A DNA stretch of 64,000 bases from Desulfosarcina cetonica JCM 12296 (GTDB lineage: Bacteria > Desulfobacterota > Desulfobacteria > Desulfobacterales > Desulfosarcinaceae), in NCBI RefSeq assembly GCF_001311845.1, contig NZ_BBCC01000001.1:50532-114531 (forward strand), in the 5' to 3' direction. Position 1 is the stretch's first letter. Every line of letters begins with the position of its first letter. Under the pieces are notes generated by a model. The model was not told where the DNA came from. It was given only the letters and a program-made list of their open reading frames with translations, and did not search any database. Positions 19,029-27,916 of this stretch are shown here, piece by piece. The position numbers were made by a program, and so were the translations under genes.

Positions 19029-21890
19029 CTACTCCACTTCCGGTCGAATTTCTTCCAGGTAATAACTCTCGATCACATCGCCGACCTTGATGTCGTTATA
19101 ATTCTCGATGCCGATACCGCACTCGTACCCGGACTGAACCTCTTTGACATCATCCTTGAAGCGGCGCAGACTGCTGTTTTTGCCTTCATAGGTTACAATC
19201 CCGTCCCGCAACAAGCGCATCAATTGGCCACGTTGAATTTTACCATCGGTGACATAACAGCCGGCAATGGTACCCACTTTGGGGACATGGAAAGTCTGAC
19301 GCACCTCGGCACGACCCAGCACCCGTTCCTCGTAGATGGACTCCATCATGCCCACAATGGCATCCTTGACTTCCTTGATGACATTGTAGATGACGTTGTG
19401 GAATCGCATATCCACATTCTCTTCGGTGGCCAGCTCCTGGACCTTGACGTTGGGCCTAACGTTGAAGCCGATGATGATGGCGTTGGATACGGCGGCCAGT
19501 GAAATATCCGATTCGGTAATCGTACCCGTGGCCGCATGGATCACATTGATACTCACCTCGTCGTTGGAGAGCTTGACCAGCGAATCCCGCAGGGCCTCGA
19601 TGGATCCATCCACATCGGCCTTGATGATCAAGTTCAGATCCTTGACCTCGCCCTTCTGCATCTTTTCAAAGAGGCCTTCCAGGCTAAGCCGGTTGGTCTT
19701 GGCCAGCTCTTTGGACCGTTGTTTCTGCATCCGATGCTGGCTGACCTGACGGGCATCTTTCTCATCGGCCAGTGCCACCAGCTCATCACCGGCCATGGGC
19801 ACGCCGGAAAGGCCCACGATCTCGACCGGCATGGAGGGACCGGCAGACTCCACGGTACGGCCCAAATCGTCTTGCAGCACGCGGATCTTGCCATAGTGCA
19901 TCCCGCAAACGACCGAATCGCCGGCCCGCAGGGTACCATCCTGCACCAGCACCGTAGCCACCGGTCCGCGCCCCGAATCCAGTTTGGCTTCGACCACGTG
20001 GCCGGAGGCCAACTTGTTCGGATTGGCTTTCAGCTCCAGAATTTCCGCCTGAAGCAGAATCATTTCCAGCAACTCGTCGATGCCGGTGTTCTTCTTGGCC
20101 GATACTTTCACGAAGATGGCATCCCCACCCCAGGCTTCGGGAACCAGGCCGTGTTCGCTCAGTTCGCGCTGCACCCGGTCCGGGTCGGCATCCGGTTTGT
20201 CCATTTTGTTGATCGCAACGATAATCGGCACGTGGGATGCTTTGGAGTGGTTGATCGCTTCAATGGTCTGCGGCATCACGCCATCGTCCGCGGCAACCAC
20301 CAAAACGACGATATCGGTCACCTTGGCCCCGCGGGATCGCATGGCGGAGAAGGCTTCATGCCCCGGTGTATCCAGAAAGGCGATGACGCCCTTTTCGGTT
20401 TGCACGTGATAGGCGCCGATGTGCTGGGTAATTCCTCCGGCCTCACCTTCGGTAACGCGGGTTTTGCGGATCACGTCCAGCAGGGATGTCTTGCCGTGGT
20501 CGACGTGTCCCATGATCGTCACCACCGGTGGACGCGGCTGCAGTTTTTCCGGGTCTTCCTGTTCGGTTTTCTTGAGAATCACTTCTTCCTCAAAAGAAGC
20601 TTTCTCGACTTCATAGCCAAATTCTCCCGCCACCAGAGCCGCCGTCTCAAAATCGATGGTTTGGTTCACCGTGGCCATGACACCCATGCCCATGAGTTTG
20701 ACGATCATCTCATTGGCCTTGATCCCCATCCGCTTGGCCAGTTCCGAAAGGACAATGGTCTCGTCAACCTTGATGCGCCGCTTAATTGCCTTGGCGGTTG
20801 TAATTTGAGTTTTTTGGCCGACCGGCATCGCCTTCAACTTGCTTCCCTTGCGGCCCTTCTGGCCGCGCCCCTTACCGGTATAAAGCGCCGCGCCTTCAAC
20901 GATTTCCTTTTTACGCAGGCCACCCTTTTTCTTGGTTGGGCGCATTTCATCGGCACCGGCATCTTTCTTGCGCCAGCCTTTCTTCTTCTTGTCTTTTTCC
21001 TTGGCTGCGGATGACGTGTCGTCTCCCGCCGCCTCTTTCGCGTAGGGCATGCTCGACGGCTCGGTTGGTAACGGGCGTCCTGCCGGCTTGGTCGGCAATA
21101 CGGGTTTGGTCGGCAGCTTGATAATTTTCGCCGGTGTCTCTTTTTTACCTTTTTTTGCCTTGGCCGGGGTGGCCTTGGCGGGAGTATCGGTTTTGGGTTC
21201 TTTGACAACGGTTTCAGCCGCTGACGAATCCATCGCGGTCTCCTCGGCAGGGGGGGATGCCAATGGCGCTACCGCCGGGACTTCGTCTTTCTCCGGCACA
21301 ACGGAATCGGTGGTGTCCACCGCAACCGCTTCGGTCTCCTCGGCCGGTGTCACCTCCACCGGCAACTCGGCGACGGGTGCATCTGCCGGCGGGGATTCTT
21401 GCACGACCTCTGGCTCGGGTTCCGGTTCGGGTTCGGGTTCCGAAACCATCGGCGGGACGTCCACCGGTTGTGGCGGCTCGGGACGGGCTATAATTCGAGC
21501 GGACTCCAACGGCGGCACGGCCTTCTCTTCCGGTCTCGGTTCCGGTTCGGGCTCCGTGGGGGCCGTTGCCTCAGCCGGAATTTCTGGTTCGGTTTCAGCC
21601 GGGGGGAGATCTTCCGGTTCGGCTTCAGAAACAGAAGCGGCTGCTTGGGTGTCGGACTCCTGGGGGGTAGCAATTTTACGTCGCCGAATCACCGTTGGAC
21701 GTACACGTTTTTCTTCCAGCTGATCATCCTTTTCGCCAAAAAGGGCCGATTTGACCTTTGCCACCACATCATCATCCAGAGAGCTCATATGGCTGTTGAC
21801 TTCGATATCAAGGTCCCGGATCTTGTCCAAGAGTTCCCTGTTCGTCATGTTAAGATCTCTGGCAAACTCATAAACTCTGATTTTTGCCAT
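19029..21890 (-). CDS. infB: Translation initiation factor IF-2
   Basis: GTPase that brings initiator tRNA to the 30S subunit and promotes subunit joining. A long N-terminal region of about 380 residues is rich in Pro, Glu, Ala and Lys and looks disordered; an IF2-N module ([17 protein letters not shown]) opens it. The G domain begins at about residue 450 with [13 protein letters not shown], then DTPGHEAF and [10 protein letters not shown]. The C-terminal domains follow to residue 953, within the usual range. It lies between nusA and ylxP in the canonical order. Confidence 0.97.
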   Translation of the reverse strand: MAKIRVYEFARDLNMTNRELLDKIRDLDIEVNSHMSSLDDDVVAKVKSALFGEKDDQLEEKRVRPTVIRRRKIATPQESDTQAAASVSEAEPEDLPPAETEPEIPAEATAPTEPEPEPRPEEKAVPPLESARIIARPEPPQPVDVPPMVSEPEPEPEPEPEVVQESPPADAPVAELPVEVTPAEETEAVAVDTTDSVVPEKDEVPAVAPLASPPAEETAMDSSAAETVVKEPKTDTPAKATPAKAKKGKKETPAKIIKLPTKPVLPTKPAGRPLPTEPSSMPYAKEAAGDDTSSAAKEKDKKKKGWRKKDAGADEMRPTKKKGGLRKKEIVEGAALYTGKGRGQKGRKGSKLKAMPVGQKTQITTAKAIKRRIKVDETIVLSELAKRMGIKANEMIVKLMGMGVMATVNQTIDFETAALVAGEFGYEVEKASFEEEVILKKTEQEDPEKLQPRPPVVTIMGHVDHGKTSLLDVIRKTRVTEGEAGGITQHIGAYHVQTEKGVIAFLDTPGHEAFSAMRSRGAKVTDIVVLVVAADDGVMPQTIEAINHSKASHVPIIVAINKMDKPDADPDRVQRELSEHGLVPEAWGGDAIFVKVSAKKNTGIDELLEMILLQAEILELKANPNKLASGHVVEAKLDSGRGPVATVLVQDGTLRAGDSVVCGMHYGKIRVLQDDLGRTVESAGPSMPVEIVGLSGVPMAGDELVALADEKDARQVSQHRMQKQRSKELAKTNRLSLEGLFEKMQKGEVKDLNLIIKADVDGSIEALRDSLVKLSNDEVSINVIHAATGTITESDISLAAVSNAIIIGFNVRPNVKVQELATEENVDMRFHNVIYNVIKEVKDAIVGMMESIYEERVLGRAEVRQTFHVPKVGTIAGCYVTDGKIQRGQLMRLLRDGIVTYEGKNSSLRRFKDDVKEVQSGYECGIGIENYNDIKVGDVIESYYLEEIRPEVE

Positions 21891-21957
21891 CCATTCCCCC
21901 CCAATCTTTATTATACCGTTGTCGCTCTGTTGCCAAACCCATTACGCCGGTCCACGC

Positions 21958-23390
21958 CTATCCATCCCCCAGGGATTCGGCATCCGAAGGCATCGCGTCA
22001 CCGGTCTCATCCGGAGGCATCGTCACCCCGTCCGCGTCGTCCGTTACTGCCCCGGCCTCAGCCTCAGACTCAGACTCAGACTCGGCCGATTGCGCCGCGG
22101 CAAGCGCCGCCTCGGCTTCGGCTTGTCGCTCGGCTTCGGCCCGTTGCTCGGCCTCGACAACATACTGTCTGGCGCTTTCAATCAAAACGGCGGCCTTCTC
22201 CGGTCCGATTCCACGGATCTCGGTCAACTCCTCAACCGCTGATTCGGCCAACTCGTCGGCCGAATAAATTCCTTTCTCGAAAAACGCATCGGCCAGGGTT
22301 CCGCCGACACCGGGCACGTTGACCAAGGATTCGTAGCCGCGTTCCATGATCTCATTGTATTTGGATTCAGAATTGACATCCAGGTGCCAGCCGGTCAGTT
22401 TCGAGGCCAATCGGACATTTTGTCCCCGCTTGCCGATGGCAACCGATAGGAATTCGTCAGGAACGATGACTTCCATGGACTTGTTTTCTTCATCGATAAT
22501 CACCCGTGAGATCTCCGCCGGCGCCAATGCATTACAAACATATTTCGCGGCGTCCACATGCCAGGTGATGATATCGATTTTTTCCCCGCGGAGTTCCTGA
22601 ACCACATTTTGTACGCGACTGCCTTTCATCCCCACGCAGGCGCCTACCGGATCGATATCGGAATCATGTGAGGAAACGGCAAACTTGGCGCGGCTGCCGG
22701 GTTCACGCGCAGCCCCTTTCACCTCCACAATGCCCTCACTGATTTCGGGCACTTCGGTTTTAAAAAGGTTGATCAAGAGATCCGGATGGGTTCGCGAAAG
22801 AACAATCTGAGGTCCGCGCGTATCATACAGGACATCAAGAATCAGCGCCCGGATCCGGTCTCCCCGACGGTAATTCTCCCGTGGAATCTGTTCACGGGTC
22901 GGCAGAATCGCCTCGGTGGATCCCAGATTGACAATGATGTTCCCGCGATCCACGCGCTGGACGATCCCGTTGATCACTTCGCCCTTGCGATCGACATAGC
23001 TGGAGTAAACGGCGTCCCGTTCGGCATCCTTCATCTTCTGGATGATCACCTGTTTGGCAGATTGGGCGGCGATGCGGCCAAAGGTGGACGTATCCATTTT
23101 GGTACCGAGCTGTCACCGACCTCGCAATCGGGATCGAGTTTACGCCCCTCCACCAAACTGATCTGCAGGTCCGGTTCGGTCACCTCATCATCGACAACCT
23201 CTTTGAACTGGAAGACTTCGATTTCACCCGTATCAGGGCTGTATTGTGCTTCGATGTCGACCTTGCTGCCGAATTTCTTTCGGGCAGCGGAACGAAGTGC
23301 TTCTTCCAGGGCACGGATCAAGATCTCTACATCAATGCCCTTGTCCCGGCTTACCTGTTCCACCACACGTTTGATATCTGCTATAAACAT
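21958..23390 (-). CDS. nusA: Transcription termination/antitermination factor NusA (one frameshift)
   Basis: RNA-polymerase-associated factor controlling pausing, termination and antitermination. It has an N-terminal polymerase-binding domain (MFIADIKRVVEQVSRDKGI), an S1 domain, KH domains (DPVGACVGMKGSRVQ and SVAIGKRGQNVRLA), a helix-hairpin-helix segment and an acidic Ser/Glu-rich tail. The frame breaks at about 23107-23113: CEVGD then LGTKMDTSTFGRIAAQ is expected, and one added base gives it. Length is about 477 residues. The start overlaps the rimP stop by one base (TGATG). Confidence 0.95.
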
Positions 23391-23938
23391 CAGCGTTCTC
23401 CGTTATAGTTGATCAGCCGTGCCCGTGTAATGTCATTAAAATTCAGACTGATCGTCTCGTCTCCCACCTGCAGTTGAACGGTTTCTGCGACGACACCGGC
23501 AAGGATGCCACTAAAATTCTTCCGGCCATTAATGGCCGTCGCCAAACGGACCGTTGCCATCTGCCCCTTAAAACGGCTGAAGTCGGCCAGTTTTCCCACG
23601 GGTCGATCAATGCCGGGCGATGAGACCTCCAGCCGGTATGGAGGAAGCGCCTGGGCATGGACATCAAGGATGTCTTCCAGTTGCCGACTGACCGCCACAC
23701 AGTCGTCAAGGGTAATCCCGCCAGGCCGGTCCAGGTAAAATCGGAGCGTCAACCCACCGGGCTCACGCTGGTACTCCACATGAACCAGCTCGATCCCCTC
23801 GGCATTGCACAACGGTTCGGTAAGCTGGATGATCGATTCGACGATCGCCCGCTGCCGCTTCAAGCGCTCGACGGCCGACAATTGGGGTTCCGCCGGAGCA
23901 CTGGACGCCTCTTTTGTTTTTTTAGCGCGCTTGGCCAT
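23390..23938 (-). CDS. rimP: Ribosome maturation factor RimP
   Basis: Factor for 30S assembly. It has a Lys/Ala-rich N-terminus, the ELVHVEYQREPGGLTLRFY strand pair, the conserved LEVSSPGIDRPV, and the C-terminal SH3-like domain (VGDETISLNFNDITRARL). I chose the ATG at 23938, which gives 182 residues; the frame stays open further upstream but would run through the terminator hairpin. First protein gene of the rimP-nusA-infB cluster. Confidence 0.92.
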   Translation of the reverse strand: MAKRAKKTKEASSAPAEPQLSAVERLKRQRAIVESIIQLTEPLCNAEGIELVHVEYQREPGGLTLRFYLDRPGGITLDDCVAVSRQLEDILDVHAQALPPYRLEVSSPGIDRPVGKLADFSRFKGQMATVRLATAINGRKNFSGILAGVVAETVQLQVGDETISLNFNDITRARLINYNGER

Positions 23939-23952
23939 CTTCTCATCAAACC

Positions 23953-23982
23953 AAAAAACAAAAACGGGCAAAACGCCCGTTT
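23953..23982 (-). terminator. Terminator/attenuator between tRNA-Gly and rimP
   Basis: On the minus strand AAACGGGC (23982-23975) and GCCCGTTT (23969-23962) form an eight-base-pair stem with a five-base loop, followed by a T-rich tract. It lies about 15 bases before the rimP ATG, leaving no room for a separate rimP promoter after it. Transcription of the rimP operon must therefore read through it. Confidence 0.8.
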
Positions 23983-24099
23983 CCATTTTCAAACCGATTA
24001 TGGATACCGTCATCTACCAGTCCATCAGCACCACGCCAGGCGGGAAACCCGCCTTTATTCCAGCAACCACTACCGGAACAGACGAAACCGGACTTGAAA

Positions 24100-24175
24100 T
24101 GGAGCGGGCAACGAGATTCGAACTCGCGACACCAAGCTTGGGAAGCTTGTACTCTACCAACTGAGCTATGCCCGC
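24100..24175 (-). tRNA. tRNA-Gly (anticodon CCC)
   Basis: A 76-base cloverleaf on the minus strand with encoded CCA. Acceptor arms GCGGGCA and TGCCCGC pair over seven bases. The anticodon stem CAAGC/GCTTG encloses the loop TTCCCAA, giving anticodon CCC (codon GGG). The T-arm GTTCGAATC is normal. It is the first gene before rimP, as a tRNA gene is in the E. coli metY-rimP-nusA operon. Confidence 0.95.
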
Positions 24176-24407
24176 TCACCAAAGCCTACTAATTAAGGCA
24201 AAACGAACCACCTGTCAATATCTTTCTATTTGACATACAGGATCCCAGCATCGCACACCGCGAGCACAAAGCGGGCGTGACACGACGGGCACCGGCCAAA
24301 CGCGGCAAGCCCCCGCCGATCAACTGGAAAATTGAAGGATACAAGATGTTGACGGATATCGTCAACGCTATGTCGATGATCGGGGGAGATGGCAAAGGGT
24401 TAAGGCA

Positions 24408-24596
24408 TCAGTGTAAACCTCCAAAAATGGCCAGAACCTCTTTGACGATCTCTTCTGCACAATCCCGGTCGCCTTCGAAATTCAGCTGACCACGGTTGAT
24501 GGTGAAATTGACACCGCAGTTATATTTTCCGGCAACACTATTGAGAATTTTCCGCCAGATTTCGCCATTCCAATTGATCTTGTTGATCGCTATCAT
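24408..24596 (-). CDS. Small protein of unknown function (62 aa)
   Basis: I do not recognise this protein. It begins MIAINKINWNGEIWRK and ends in a short helix, EEIVKEVLAIFGGLH, after a strand-like NFEGDRD. An AGAGG sits nine bases before the ATG, and the codons look natural. It has no signal peptide or membrane segment and is probably a small alpha/beta cytoplasmic protein. It is isolated between tRNA-Gly and an AT-rich spacer, with its own promoter likely in that spacer. Confidence 0.55.
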   Translation of the reverse strand: MIAINKINWNGEIWRKILNSVAGKYNCGVNFTINRGQLNFEGDRDCAEEIVKEVLAIFGGLH

Positions 24597-24915
24597 CGTT
24601 TAAACCTCTGTGTTTGATCTTTGATGGTCTACGTTTGTTATTTTAACAATCAAACAGTATGCCAACGCGTCTGATTTCTGGAAATCAGATGATATTTCAA
24701 TGAGATTAACACTTCGTTGGATTTTCAAGGGCAATCTTGAAATATACATTTTCGTATGTTTGATTTTATGTATATACAAAAATGTATATCTCCATGGTCT
24801 GCAGCAGGGATGGATGTATCGGGGCTTGACCTGGGTGGAGCGAAACGATAGATTGAGATGAGGAATATCCATCTGTAACCATTATACTTCGAGCATCGTC
24901 CGATTTCTCACGCCT
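24597..24915. promoter_or_regulatory. AT-rich divergent spacer with inverted repeats
   Basis: A 319-base AT-rich region between the small protein (minus) and the PAS kinase (plus), with no gene visible. Two inverted repeats stand out. TCTGATTT/AAATCAGA lies at 24670-24689 with a four-base spacer. ATATACATTTT/AAAATGTATAT lies at 24742-24752 and 24779-24789, 11 bases each and perfect. Either could bind a regulator of the divergent genes. Confidence 0.5.
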
Positions 24916-26094
24916 ATGGAAACATACTTCGCCCCGGCCGAACGGCTGGAATACAAGGCACTGACCGTCGAAATCAATGCCGCCGTGGTCAATCCGGTGA
25001 TCAATGGCCTCTTGAATACGGTCAGCGGCCTGCTGGCCGTTCTCAACACCCACCGCCAGATTCTGGCGCTCAATGATTCGTTCCTGAACTTATTGGGTAT
25101 CGATGATCCCCAAAAGGCATTGGGGCTGCGTTTGGGAGAAGCATTGGGCTGTATCCACCAGGCGGTCGGTCCAAACGGCTGCGGAACATCGACCTACTGC
25201 AGCACCTGCGGCGCGGCAATCGCCATGGTCACCTGCCTGGAACGGAATTCACCCTGGGAAAAAGAGTGCGCCATACAGGTCAACCAACATGGCACCGAAA
25301 AAGACCTCTTCCTTAGGGTGCGCGCTTGCCCGATTACGGTGGAGCAGCAGGAGCTGATGCTGCTGTTCCTTCAGGACATCACTCACGAACAGCAATGGGA
25401 GGCCCTGGGACGGGTCTTTTTCCACGACCTGAGCAACATCATTTATGCGCTTATGGGCAACAGCGAGATCATGCTGGAGCAGGCTAGCGCGCAGAACCAC
25501 GCCATTGCCGCGCGCATCCACCGCCTGGCCCTGCACCTATCCCGGGAGGTGCAAATGCAAAAGCACCTCAATCAGATCGCCGATGCCGATTTCCACCCCA
25601 CCTTCCAGTTACTGACCATTGAGCGTGTCTTCCAGGAGCTGGGGGCGGTCTTTGGCACCCACCCGGCCACCCGGAACAAGGACATCCAAATCGACTCCGC
25701 CCATGGTGATGTATCCTTCAAAAGCGATTTCTTTCTCATCGTACGGGTGCTGACCAACATGGTCACCAACGCCCTGGAAGCCACGAAAAAGGGCGGTGCC
25801 ATCCGACTGTGGGCCACGGCCGACGAAACGACGATTACCTTTTGCGTATGGAATCATCAACCGATTACCGATGCGGTCGTAAAGCGCATCTTTCAGCGCA
25901 ATATCAGCACCAAGGCCGCATCCGGCCGAGGACTCGGGACCTATTCGATGAAGCTGTTCGGCGAGCGTTTTCTGGGCGGCGAAATCGACTTCACCACCTC
26001 TCCGGAGGATGGGACCACCTTCCGTTTCCGTTTGCCCCGTTCACCCAGGCAGGCGCCAGGGCATCTTCACGCCCTCAAACCACAACCTGAATAG
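24916..26094 (+). CDS. PAS-domain sensor histidine kinase with a cysteine cluster
   Basis: Soluble kinase of 392 residues with no membrane segments. A PAS-like domain spans about residues 35-155 and carries a cysteine cluster at residues 79-98 (GCIH, then NGCGTS, then YCSTCG), possibly for metal, an iron-sulfur cluster or thiol redox sensing. The phosphoacceptor box is RVFFHDLSNIIYALMG. The ATPase domain has NMVTNALEATKKGG and a GRGLGTYSMK G-box. No receiver-only partner is adjacent. metF follows after 10 bases and then a PilZ protein, so it may link redox state to C1 metabolism; that is inference from position. Confidence 0.82.
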   Translation: METYFAPAERLEYKALTVEINAAVVNPVINGLLNTVSGLLAVLNTHRQILALNDSFLNLLGIDDPQKALGLRLGEALGCIHQAVGPNGCGTSTYCSTCGAAIAMVTCLERNSPWEKECAIQVNQHGTEKDLFLRVRACPITVEQQELMLLFLQDITHEQQWEALGRVFFHDLSNIIYALMGNSEIMLEQASAQNHAIAARIHRLALHLSREVQMQKHLNQIADADFHPTFQLLTIERVFQELGAVFGTHPATRNKDIQIDSAHGDVSFKSDFFLIVRVLTNMVTNALEATKKGGAIRLWATADETTITFCVWNHQPITDAVVKRIFQRNISTKAASGRGLGTYSMKLFGERFLGGEIDFTTSPEDGTTFRFRLPRSPRQAPGHLHALKPQPE

Positions 26095-26104
26095 GGAATA
26101 CTGA

Positions 26105-26908
26105 ATGTTTAGCGATCCGTTTGTCATCACCATCGAGGTCGTCCCTCCGGAAGGCCCGGACCCGGCCAAGCTTCTGGCCATGCTGAAAACCGCCACGGCC
26201 CACCGGTTCTACGGATTCAGCGTCGCTACCAACCCCGTCGCCAAACCGCGCATGAGCGCCATGGCATTGTGCGCCATGATCCAGCAACGGACCGCCAAGC
26301 CGGCGATTCTGCACCTGACCACCCGCGACCATAACCGGCTCAGCCTCCAGGCAGAGCTGTGGGGGGCCCGGGCGTTGGGCATCGAAACCGTCATGGTTGC
26401 CGCCGGTGACTTCGTGGCGCTGAAGGACCGTCACCAGACCACCACCGTGCGCGATGCCGATGTCTACGCGCTGGTCGGCATGGCCCGCCAGGCGGGACTT
26501 CAGACCGGGGTGGTTTTCGACACCCATCCGGAAAGCAACGGCCTGGCAAAGGCCGTCAACCACTTGAAGCGCAAAGTCGATGCCGGCGCCCAGTTTGCCG
26601 TCACCCAGCCGGTCTACGACGAAGCCGGTGCCGACGAACTCGCCCAGGCGACCCAATCCATGGGCATCCCCGTGATCATGGGCATCCTTCCCTTGAGGAC
26701 CCCGCGCCACGCGGAGTTCCTGCATACCCGGGTGGCCGGCATCACCGTTCCCGAAGCGGTTCGACGGCGCATGCACACCGCCACCGATCCCGTGGCCGCA
26801 GGCGCCGCCAATGCACGTGAAATGCTAACGATTGCTCGCCAGCGTTTTGCTGGCGCCTGCATCATGCCTCCCTTTGACCACTATGAAATTCTGGGTGATA
26901 TCCTGTGA
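26105..26908 (+). CDS. metF: Methylenetetrahydrofolate reductase family protein
   Basis: TIM-barrel protein of 267 residues. Family members use FAD to reduce 5,10-methylene-THF to 5-methyl-THF, in methionine synthesis and in the methyl branch of the Wood-Ljungdahl pathway. ITIEVVPPEG near the N-terminus includes the catalytic Glu, and GAQFAVTQPVYD and GIPVIMGILPL are characteristic. Given cooS elsewhere in the window, a C1-pathway role is likely. It ends in a four-base overlap with the PilZ gene (GTGA). It lacks an obvious MetV partner. Confidence 0.85.
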   Translation: MFSDPFVITIEVVPPEGPDPAKLLAMLKTATAHRFYGFSVATNPVAKPRMSAMALCAMIQQRTAKPAILHLTTRDHNRLSLQAELWGARALGIETVMVAAGDFVALKDRHQTTTVRDADVYALVGMARQAGLQTGVVFDTHPESNGLAKAVNHLKRKVDAGAQFAVTQPVYDEAGADELAQATQSMGIPVIMGILPLRTPRHAEFLHTRVAGITVPEAVRRRMHTATDPVAAGAANAREMLTIARQRFAGACIMPPFDHYEILGDIL

Positions 26909-27909
26909 AAAACATCCTCATTCTCGACAAAGATGTCATCACGCTTCAAGCGTTTGCCGGGCTTTTGAAAAGCCAAAGCGCCTTCCTGAAGATCTTATCG
27001 GCCAGCAGTTTCCAGACGGCTCTCGATATCCTGAGCCGTGAAAAGATCGACGTTCTGCTGACCGGCCTGCACGTGGCTGAAATGGATACGTTCGAACTCC
27101 TGACCCAGATGGAAGCAACCTATCCCCAGGTACGCGTTTTTGTCATGACCAACAATGCCTCCGCCATGTTCCGTGCCAAAGTCAAAACCATGGCTTCGGT
27201 CATCCATTTCGATCAGGTCATCGACATCAGCATGCTGACCAAGCGGCTCTTTACCGAGCTGCAAATCGATTATGGCGGACAGATCCGGGGGCTCACCCTG
27301 TCGTCCTTCCTGCAAATGCTGGAATTGGAAGACCGCTCATGCCGTCTACAGATCTCGGCCAAGGGCAAGAGTGGCACCCTATTTATCGCCAACGGCAAGC
27401 CCGTGGCGGCCAGAATGGGACTTTTGACCGGCAAGCCGGCCATCCTGCATATCCTCACCTGGGAAAACGTATTGATCGATATCGATTATTTCCCTCGGGA
27501 AGTCGAACCGGAGATCACCACCCCATTGATGAACCTGCTGTTGGAAAGTGGTCGAATTGCGGACGAAAACCAGAGTCAACGCGTCAATCTGAGAAAACAT
27601 GCCCGCTATGACTGCCTGGTGGGGGTCGATTATGAAATCAGCGACTGGACGTACCAGTGCTCCATGCGCGACATCAGTGAGGGCGGCGCCTACATCGAAA
27701 CCGAACATGCCATAAAAACCAACCAGCGGCTGATCATGTCGATCTCTTCCCCGGTGCTCGATCGCGCTTGCGCGATTCACGGCACGGTGGTGCGCCGGGA
27801 CCCCAAAGGCATTGGCATTCGCTTCGATGAACTGAGCCTGCATCAGAAACAGGTCATCCGCTCCCTGATGGAAACCCGCTGTTCGCCGATTCCCAGCAAC
27901 AGCAAATAA
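26905..27909 (+). CDS. Receiver-like / DUF4388 / PilZ protein
   Basis: A 334-residue protein with a GTG start. Residues 1-120 have a receiver fold (NILILDKDVI), but the phosphoacceptor position reads VLLTGLHV, with Thr in place of Asp, so it is probably not phosphorylated in the usual way. A DUF4388 module follows (LTLSSFLQMLELEDRSC). The C-terminal PilZ domain has RKHAR and DISEGG, the two c-di-GMP-binding motifs. It is an intact c-di-GMP receptor by motif. It converges, with seven bases between, on a GGDEF-EAL gene that could make or break the same ligand. Confidence 0.85.
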   Translation: MKNILILDKDVITLQAFAGLLKSQSAFLKILSASSFQTALDILSREKIDVLLTGLHVAEMDTFELLTQMEATYPQVRVFVMTNNASAMFRAKVKTMASVIHFDQVIDISMLTKRLFTELQIDYGGQIRGLTLSSFLQMLELEDRSCRLQISAKGKSGTLFIANGKPVAARMGLLTGKPAILHILTWENVLIDIDYFPREVEPEITTPLMNLLLESGRIADENQSQRVNLRKHARYDCLVGVDYEISDWTYQCSMRDISEGGAYIETEHAIKTNQRLIMSISSPVLDRACAIHGTVVRRDPKGIGIRFDELSLHQKQVIRSLMETRCSPIPSNSK

Positions 27910-27916
27910 AATGCCA

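Noticed and set aside
21390..21900. Long plus-strand frames opposite the IF-2 N-terminus with Ser/Gly repeats
   Set aside because: They are the antisense shadow of the Pro/Glu-rich infB region, whose skewed codons leave opposite frames open.
24189..24489. Short frames on both strands between tRNA-Gly and the small protein
   Set aside because: Low-complexity, unlike known proteins, and without ribosome binding sites.
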